In this document: in pieces, positions 21,216 through 27,004 of the stretch | How the letters are laid out: each line of letters begins with the position of its first letter | Numbering within the stretch: the first letter of the stretch is position 1 | Origin: Rachicladosporium sp. CCFEE 5018 | Taxonomy: Eukaryota; Ascomycota; Dothideomycetes; Cladosporiales; Cladosporiaceae | Direction: 5' to 3' | Length of the DNA stretch: 27,004 bases | Assembly (NCBI GenBank): GCA_002077045.2 | Contig: KZ111160.1 | Coordinates: 707,174 to 734,177, forward strand | The notes under the pieces: model-generated | Database searches by the model: none | The model's input: only the letters and a program-made list of their open reading frames with translations | Told to the model about the DNA's origin: nothing | Position numbers and translations under genes: made by a program

Positions 21216-22141
21216 ATGGCTGGTGCGGTGGAGAAGGTGAGGTAGGCGATTACGATGGGGGACGATGTGCTGGAAGACAGCTTGTTAATTACTCCGCCAG
21301 CAATAACGCTCGAGGCATACCCTACGCTCCCTTCGTCGATCGAGTCGAAGACTATGTTACCACTCGCGCTGATGTCGAGAGCACGCTGCAGAGATTCCAA
21401 GAGATGATATCGTTCGTAGCATTCTGATGTTGATCGCCGCCCAACGAAACATGGCTGATGTGAAGGCGTAGCAAGTATCAATTCATGGAATCGTCGACGC
21501 AAAAGCGTGCCCTCGGTCTCAACGACAAAATCCCAGACATTCAGAAGACCCTTGAAACCGTGCAATTCCTGGCATCGAGAGATGTACGTCAAGAGCCTCC
21601 CTAGGATCTCCGTCGGGTGTCGCGACTTGAGGCCATCGACTGACTTTGATACTCAAATATCAGGACGATGCAAAGCCCCTCGAGACAAACTTCGAGCTGA
21701 ACGACACGCTCTATGCTAAGGCGAATATCAGCGCAGTCGAAGAGGTGTACCTATGGCTCGGCGTACGGTCTCCTGCTCCCGGATGAAGTTCGAGGCTCGA
21801 TGCTGACCGCATAGCCAGGCAAACGTCATGCTCTCTTACCCACTACCAGAAGCTGAAAGTCTCTTGTCCTCGAAGCTGGAAGCGGCTCAACCGAGTCTAC
21901 GGAATTGCGAGGAGGACTTGGATTTCTTGAGGGAGCAGATCACGGTATGCAGCTTTCCCGTCCTGATATCCGTCTAGAACTGTGCATCCGCGGCCTTGGA
22001 TATGACCCATGAACCTATCAAAGACGGGAGACGACGCAAGGCGAATATACGCTGACAGGACTGCAGACGATGGAGGTAGCCACCGCACGAGTCTACAACT
22101 GGGATGTCGGCCAACGACGAAAGGACAAAGGCGAGAGCTGA
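21216..22141 (+). CDS. PAC10: Prefoldin subunit 3 (Pac10/VBP1 family), six exons
   Basis: Alpha-type subunit of the hexameric prefoldin chaperone, which hands unfolded actin and tubulin to the cytosolic chaperonin CCT. Exons: 21216-21236, 21281-21411, 21472-21583, 21664-21762, 21819-21944 and 22067-22141. The product is about 187 residues, near the usual family length. Diagnostic stretches are NARGIPYAPFVDRVEDYV near the N-terminus, then FQEMISKYQFMESS spanning the exon 2/3 junction, LNDKIPDIQKTLETVQFL, the beta-hairpin part FELNDTLYAKANI followed by VYLWLGANVMLSYPL, and the second coiled coil ending in ARVYNWDVGQRR. Introns 2-5 are 60, 80, 56 and 122 nt, with branch sites GCTGAT or CTGAC. 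The first junction is uncertain: donor GTGAGG (21237) to acceptor GACAG gives a 44-nt intron, while donor GTAGGC (21242) to acceptor GCCAG (21300) gives 59 nt and a slightly shorter protein of about 181 residues. Both keep the frame. The gene is tail to tail with MED14. Confidence 0.93.
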
Positions 22142-22584
22142 GTGACACTTCGCCATCTGCTTCATACGACATAGGGTTCATGCTCTTCGTCATCAAAAAC
22201 ACCTCGCGACTGACAGCCGCCTGGGATTGCAACTGTCCCGCTCGAATTTCTGGATGTCTTGAATAGCCATCGGCGTAAGCATAGAGCCTGGGCAGTACTT
22301 CACAACATTCGGTAAAAGCGAGCACATAGCCGCTTCCGATCGAAGTAAATGGGTGAAAGTGAGCGTGTTCAGGGCTCCATAGTCTAGTATACACCGCCAT
22401 AGCACCTCAATATCCAACGTTCAATAGTGGTATCCGCGTCCAAAGCAAAACCGCCATACCCGCCTCCCAATATCCCAACCCATCCAAATATCGTCCGGCA
22501 TCACGTGACGTACCAAGCAAATCCCAAAACGCCTTCGCTAAGTCCACACGTCGAACCCACGCCCATTACCGCCAGCATCAACAT
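22142..22584. other. Tail-to-tail spacer between prefoldin and MED14 genes
   Basis: These 443 bp hold the converging 3' ends of the two genes. A perfect 8-bp palindrome TCACGTGA (E-box type) lies at 22501-22508, which is unusual between two stop codons. The minus-strand open frames overlapping the prefoldin exons are shadows of that gene. No coding or RNA gene is visible. Confidence 0.6.
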
Positions 22585-25500
22585 CTAGTCAATGGCGATC
22601 ACGTCCGCCTTCGAATCCTTCAGCTCACTCTTCACCGTGGCCTCGCCTCCGGCCGGAGTCCTAGCGGAACCCGTCCGGACCTCCGACTTCGCCAACGCAG
22701 CTTTCTCGGCGCCGCCAAAACCCCGCACAATGTTGTCAATATTCGCTAGCGCCTTACTGATCCCCTTGGCGTCCGTTACGAGCCCGTTGCCCAATCCAAT
22801 GTAGCCGATCTGCGGGTTGGAGGTTTTCCACAGATCTCGCAGACTGGCTATGAGCTCCGAAGGTAGGCTCTCGGCGTTGACTTTCGTGCGCTCTTGCTCG
22901 ATATGCCATTTCAGCTCTTGCCCGCTGCCGGTGGACGAATTGGACTTGACGCGGATACGCAGGGTGAAGGTCACTGCTGGCAAGGGTGAGAGGTACTTGA
23001 GGCTGTACCAGGAGGCTGAGCGGGGTTGCAGTAAGACGCTGCGACCAGCGAGGCAGGGAGCAGTCAAGAGAGGCAGCGTGAGTAGGAGGAGCGTAACGAA
23101 TTGCTCAAAGGGCTGGGAGCGTGCTGTGTTGAGGCTGTTTTCGAGATGAATCCGTATACGGGCGTGGGGATTGCTGTCGGGCGGTTCGAGGCGGAGTCTC
23201 GTACGTTGCGTGGACGTCGAAGGGAAGGTCAAGTGCGCGTGGTAGCTCGAGCTTGACTTGTAGGTGAAGCTCAGATTACCGAGTGAGACAGTGTCGCAGC
23301 GTGCTTGAGCGTTGTGCAAAATGCTGACGTAGCGATCGAGGCGGTAAATGCTGGCTAGATGGTCTTGCAGCTGATCGATGAAGGGCGCTCCGAGAGCCGT
23401 TGACAAGCGGATGGCTAGACCGCCGGAAGTGCTGATACTGATGCTGCGATCTTGTGATCTGCGAAGGTGTTGCCGCAGCCGTGTGAACGTGCCCTCCTTC
23501 AGCGCTAAGCGCAGATCGTGTCGACAGCGCAGCGTCGTTGAATCATCGTCACCAGGCTTCCTCTCAACGCCGTGGTGAGTCACCCGCACGGGTTCAAGTG
23601 CCCAAGGCTTCCACTTCTTGTCTGGATAGCGCTTGACCAGCTTCGAGAACTGGATGAACATTACGGTTCGCCTCTGCGTTGCACTACTCGAGTCACTCGA
23701 CATTAGCTTCTGCTTCTCGACCCGGAAGGGAATCTGCATAGTTTGCAGCTGCAGCGAGATCATTGTGAACGATACCTGTGCCACTGCTTGCCTCGCCACT
23801 TGTAGCAGCAGCTTTCGTGACGGTACACTCTCGGTATCAGCACTCATTGACAACTCGTGCGCCAGCGTCACAATCCTTCCATTGCCATCAGAGGCGGTTT
23901 GCAGTTGCACAGTCCACCACTTCAAGCCGGTGGGACTGATTGTGAGTCCAATTGCCCAGTCAATCCCCCAGCTTGTGTTGGGCACATAGGCTCGCCACTG
24001 CCAGTGATCGGAGCCAAACAGAGCGTTCAGATTGCCCTGGCGCGCTAGATCTGCGAGCTGTGTCCATCTCAGATTCGTGGCTTCCCTGTGCATCGTCTCG
24101 AATGTGACAGCACTTAGTGTCGAGGCTAGACGTCGCGGCACATCAATCGTCGAGTCTTCATTGAGCCGTTGCTGAGCATGCGCTGCTGCTGCAGATGGCG
24201 GCGCGATCGAGTACTGTCCATCGATAGGCAGTATGCTGAGTCTGAGCTCTCGTCGTAGCGGTGGAAAGCGCAGCGCAAGGACATGCTCTGCAGCGCTGTC
24301 TTCTGCAACGTCGACGCTCATGGACATGCCCAAAAGGCCACTCGTGAGTGTTTGCATTCCACTCCTCGCTGCGGTCAGCATGGCCAAGGCATGTTTTGCA
24401 GTCGTCTGGAGCAAGATATCCTCGAGGCAGATCTGCTGCCAGTCGATGTCCAGCCCGGTGTCTTTGACCTCGACACTCGATTGAAACCACCGCACGGAGA
24501 TCACAGGACTTTCCACCTTCCGCACAATTTTGCCTGTCCCAGCACCACTCGCAATTCCGAACTCAAGCCAATGCTTCTTCCCTGGCCTGCCCGTCCAGTA
24601 CTGCACAACCAGATTCCCGCGCATGCGATCTACCTTGATTGTGTCATACCAACGCCCTTTGTGCAGATCGCCTGCCTGTTGATGTAAAATATTGATCTTG
24701 TGCGTCAAGACAAAGTTGTGTAGCGTGTCATAGCAGCCTTGGAGACCATTGTCTCGGATTGCCCGATTGACCTCGACCTCGAAGTGCTCTCGTAGAGCGC
24801 CATCCATGGACTCTGCGCTAGATTTGAAAAGAAATCTGATGTCGATGAAGAAAAAAGAGCTCGTCAGCTCCTCGTCGATCACTGCTAGGTCTACTTCAAA
24901 TTCTGCCGGTACCACGAATGTCGCTCTGCCATTTGCAATTGAATAGGATTCGAACACCGTGGGAACATCTTCGTGCAGGTTGAGTCGAGCAGCCAGCATT
25001 ACGTTCATTTCCCTCAACGTCTTTAGCAGATCCTGCGCAGTGATCTGCGGAGGCGGCAGATATCCAAATTCGGGTGCGCTCGGTGTCTTGCCAGTGCTAA
25101 GCAGCTCCATAGCAAGCTCAATATTTGGATTGGGCTGTTTCGCCTGCGCTGAGTCGAGCTTCAGCTGGCCGATCGACCTTATTGACTCCGCCACTGCAAA
25201 GTCATTCTTCCGCAAATGCAAGTTAACATCGATCACATTCGCGACATCGTCTGCGTTCCGGCTGAAGTCCGAGATGACCAGCGCGCGTATGAAGCGATCC
25301 CGCTGCTCCCTCGCGAAGTCCATGATCTTTCGCTTCTTCGCCACGCTGACTTCGTCGTTGTCCTCGAGCACTGTCATGCCGTTTACGGGAGCTGCTGATG
25401 GCTGCACTGGCATTTCTTCGAGCTCGTCCACCAATGCGGTCAAGTCTGTGATGCAGAACTGCGCCAACCGCTCCAGCATCTTCCCCAGCGACACGTTTGC

Positions 25501-25776
25501 GCCCTCTTCGCGCCATGACTGGTCCAGAGGCGGAGGTGGGCCATCGTCGTGCGCGTTGTGACCGTTGCCGTTCGGTAGGTGCGCATCGCCATTGACCATG
25601 CTCGTGCCATTTGTCAGTGCCGCGCTGCTACCTGGCGCCATTGCTTCACCAGACGGTGCGCTTGGTCGTTGTACCTCTGCATGGCTTGCCGGTTCTTGCA
25701 CTTCACTGCGCCGCCTCTTAAGCTCCCGCGAACCTGTCCCGCTGCTTTGTTCCTCCATGCTTAACCGGCCGGGCAT
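22585..25776 (-). CDS. MED14: Mediator of RNA polymerase II transcription subunit 14 (Rgr1)
   Basis: Scaffold subunit linking the head, middle and tail modules of the nuclear Mediator co-activator. The product is 1063 residues from one exon, within the usual range for filamentous fungi. The N-terminus (1-85) is low-complexity, rich in Ser/Pro/Gly/Asn, with basic clusters KRRR (20-23) and KKRK (147-150) that could serve nuclear import. The Med14 N-terminal domain begins near residue 87 (SWREEGANVSLGKMLERLAQF) and continues through DFAREQRDRFIRALVISDFSR-like helices to about 300. These are the conserved repeats that contact other Mediator subunits. The rest is the large mixed alpha/beta body expected of Rgr1. 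The start is taken at the ATG 25776 (MPGRLSMEEQ), because fungal orthologues commonly begin MPG; ATG 25758 is a close alternative. The frame stays open further upstream only through GTG codons. It ends at TAG 22587-22585. It has no link to melanin and marks the housekeeping flank. Confidence 0.93.
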   Translation of the reverse strand: MPGRLSMEEQSSGTGSRELKRRRSEVQEPASHAEVQRPSAPSGEAMAPGSSAALTNGTSMVNGDAHLPNGNGHNAHDDGPPPPLDQSWREEGANVSLGKMLERLAQFCITDLTALVDELEEMPVQPSAAPVNGMTVLEDNDEVSVAKKRKIMDFAREQRDRFIRALVISDFSRNADDVANVIDVNLHLRKNDFAVAESIRSIGQLKLDSAQAKQPNPNIELAMELLSTGKTPSAPEFGYLPPPQITAQDLLKTLREMNVMLAARLNLHEDVPTVFESYSIANGRATFVVPAEFEVDLAVIDEELTSSFFFIDIRFLFKSSAESMDGALREHFEVEVNRAIRDNGLQGCYDTLHNFVLTHKINILHQQAGDLHKGRWYDTIKVDRMRGNLVVQYWTGRPGKKHWLEFGIASGAGTGKIVRKVESPVISVRWFQSSVEVKDTGLDIDWQQICLEDILLQTTAKHALAMLTAARSGMQTLTSGLLGMSMSVDVAEDSAAEHVLALRFPPLRRELRLSILPIDGQYSIAPPSAAAAHAQQRLNEDSTIDVPRRLASTLSAVTFETMHREATNLRWTQLADLARQGNLNALFGSDHWQWRAYVPNTSWGIDWAIGLTISPTGLKWWTVQLQTASDGNGRIVTLAHELSMSADTESVPSRKLLLQVARQAVAQVSFTMISLQLQTMQIPFRVEKQKLMSSDSSSATQRRTVMFIQFSKLVKRYPDKKWKPWALEPVRVTHHGVERKPGDDDSTTLRCRHDLRLALKEGTFTRLRQHLRRSQDRSISISTSGGLAIRLSTALGAPFIDQLQDHLASIYRLDRYVSILHNAQARCDTVSLGNLSFTYKSSSSYHAHLTFPSTSTQRTRLRLEPPDSNPHARIRIHLENSLNTARSQPFEQFVTLLLLTLPLLTAPCLAGRSVLLQPRSASWYSLKYLSPLPAVTFTLRIRVKSNSSTGSGQELKWHIEQERTKVNAESLPSELIASLRDLWKTSNPQIGYIGLGNGLVTDAKGISKALANIDNIVRGFGGAEKAALAKSEVRTGSARTPAGGEATVKSELKDSKADVIAID

Positions 25777-26480
25777 CCCACCCTCATGCCCAGCCGACAG
25801 CACCGCCGCCACACTGCCACCTTCTCCCTCCGCCACCACCCCCGCACTGATACCGCCGGTCGCGCGTAACGACTGTATCTTGGCTCACTTGCGCAATCGC
25901 AGTCTGGGTCTGCTGTCGTGATGTTCGCGCAACTAAGATGCGTTGCGGTGTCGCAATGATACAGATGCTGTAGTCGTTGACGTATACTTCGACTGATTGC
26001 CTGAGAGAATGCGCTCCCGACACTACTGCAGTTGCTGAAGGGTAGATGTGGTGGCTATGTGGTACACTTCAATCGCTTGAGGTGCCGCCGGAAGTGAAGC
26101 GTGCAGGCTCGCGAGTGAACGGCTTCGCGGGTGATGTGAAATTGTCGGTTTCGATCGCTGAGTGCTACCATCTACAGTGCGTAAGTTGTGGTGCGGTCAA
26201 TGACGAGGAATAGGATATATTTCACAAACTGCCTTAACTTCTCAAGGTATGTGTTCGCCTAAGGTAGGGCTGTTCCGTGACAGGGTGGGCAGGCGCGCGC
26301 GCGACATCACGGCAGCGTGCCGAAGTTACCGTTTGCGCTACCAAAGTACCTAACTTTTAATCTCGATGATCACGTGGCATGATTGTCCAATAGACAACGC
26401 TGACGATGGCATCTCAGATCAGATAGATGTGTACTCGAGGCACTGAAAAGATCATCTAGTTCACAATTGCTTAAGCGGAT
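25777..26480. other. MED14 promoter region and 3' region of the next gene
   Basis: These 704 bp separate two minus-strand genes. Next to MED14 is a G-rich (minus strand) leader. CACGTG at 26371-26376 and CCAAT at 26387-26391 are possible activator sites but lie about 600 bp from the MED14 ATG. A short alternating GC run (26293-26303) is present. There is no gene in this interval. Confidence 0.55.
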
Positions 26481-27004
26481 TTACTTGCTCCACCAGTACG
26501 CCTTCTCGCTACTGACGACCCTCGGCTTTCCGCCCAGCTTGCCTCTGACAGGCCGTCCATTGCCCTGCACAGCGTGACCATTCATCTTTACTTCTTCCGG
26601 AGTACCAGCTTCAGTCCCTGTCAATAATCGCCACATTTCGCCCACGCTGACACGTTCGGCGGGCAGCATCGAGTACTGTAGACTATACAGATTCTTGCGA
26701 TGGATCGGCGGGACGAACTGTCCAGACACAAGGCATAGGAACACCCGCGGCGAGAGGTAGTGCTTGCGGAGGCGATGCGTTAGGTGTGCGTACTGACTGA
26801 ACGTCTGTGTGAGGGGTAGTGGGACCGACTGTGGGATTCGTCAGCATGGCAATGATTGTGCAGTGCGGACAGACGTACCTGGAGCTTGAGGTAGGACGTC
26901 GGCGCTCCAACATCGGTCGCTTCTATAGGCGCTGCATCGCACAGCTCGAAGCGTATGCCACCAGGCAAGCGGCGTGAATCCTTGACCCGCAGCATCAGCG
27001 CGAA
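26481..27004 (-). CDS. Unrecognised protein, C-terminal two exons (truncated by window edge)
   Basis: Coding sequence enters from the right edge and reads leftward in two exons, 27004-26879 and 26828-26481, ending at TAA. The intron (26878-26829, 50 nt) has donor GTACGT, branch GCTGACG and acceptor CCCACAG, so the junction is well supported and keeps phase 0. The visible 157 residues include LPGGIRFELCDAAP, then QTFSQYAHLTHRLRKHYL, FLCLVSGQFVPP and NLYSLQYSML, and a low-complexity basic end finishing in AYWWSK. It looks like a folded mixed alpha/beta domain with a disordered tail, with normal codon use. I do not recognise the family; the part that would name it is probably outside the window. 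It lies in tandem upstream of MED14. Confidence 0.7.

Noticed and set aside
21083..21592. 169-codon minus-strand frame over the prefoldin gene start
   Set aside because: It is antisense to exons that encode conserved prefoldin sequence, and its own translation has no recognisable domain.
25777..25839. N-terminal extension of MED14 by 21 codons
   Set aside because: It is open only through GTG codons in a G-rich leader; the first ATG (25776) gives the usual MPG start.
26293..26303. Alternating GC run as a possible Z-DNA former
   Set aside because: At only 11 bp it is too short to carry weight without other evidence.

Overview
The window is nuclear DNA from a filamentous ascomycete. Introns are short (44-122 nt), with GT...AG ends and mostly CTGAC/CTGAT-like branch sites, and the encoded proteins are fungal families. 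The gene set and order point to a Dothideomycete, probably near Mycosphaerella, Cercospora or Zymoseptoria. That placement is inferred from family knowledge, not from a database search.

Positions 1-20,248 hold the core of a 1,8-dihydroxynaphthalene (DHN) melanin locus. From left to right these are the 5' part of a hydroxynaphthalene reductase gene (THR1/BRN1 type, minus strand, cut by the window edge), the melanin regulator CMR1 (minus strand, three exons, two C2H2 fingers plus a Zn2Cys6 cluster), and an uninterrupted 2180-residue non-reducing polyketide synthase, PKS1 (plus strand, SAT-KS-AT-PT-ACP-ACP-TE). The synthase makes the tetrahydroxynaphthalene core, the reductase works on the naphthol intermediates, and CMR1 is expected to switch both on. 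CMR1 and PKS1 are divergent and separated by 7665 bp in which I find no gene. A further 2751 bp without a gene lies between CMR1 and the reductase.

From 21,216 onward the content is housekeeping and marks the edge of the melanin locus. A six-exon gene for prefoldin subunit 3 (plus strand) is too fragmented to appear as one reading frame and was assembled here by joining exons. It runs tail to tail with a single-exon gene for Mediator subunit 14 (minus strand, 1063 residues). The window ends inside a further minus-strand gene, of which the last two exons (157 residues) are visible and which I do not recognise.

No mobile element, tRNA, rRNA or CRISPR array could be supported. The points most worth a second look are the very long gene-free interval between regulator and synthase, a compact nested repeat inside it, small inverted repeats of similar geometry upstream of PKS1 and the reductase, and CMR1 introns that cut through its zinc-finger codons.
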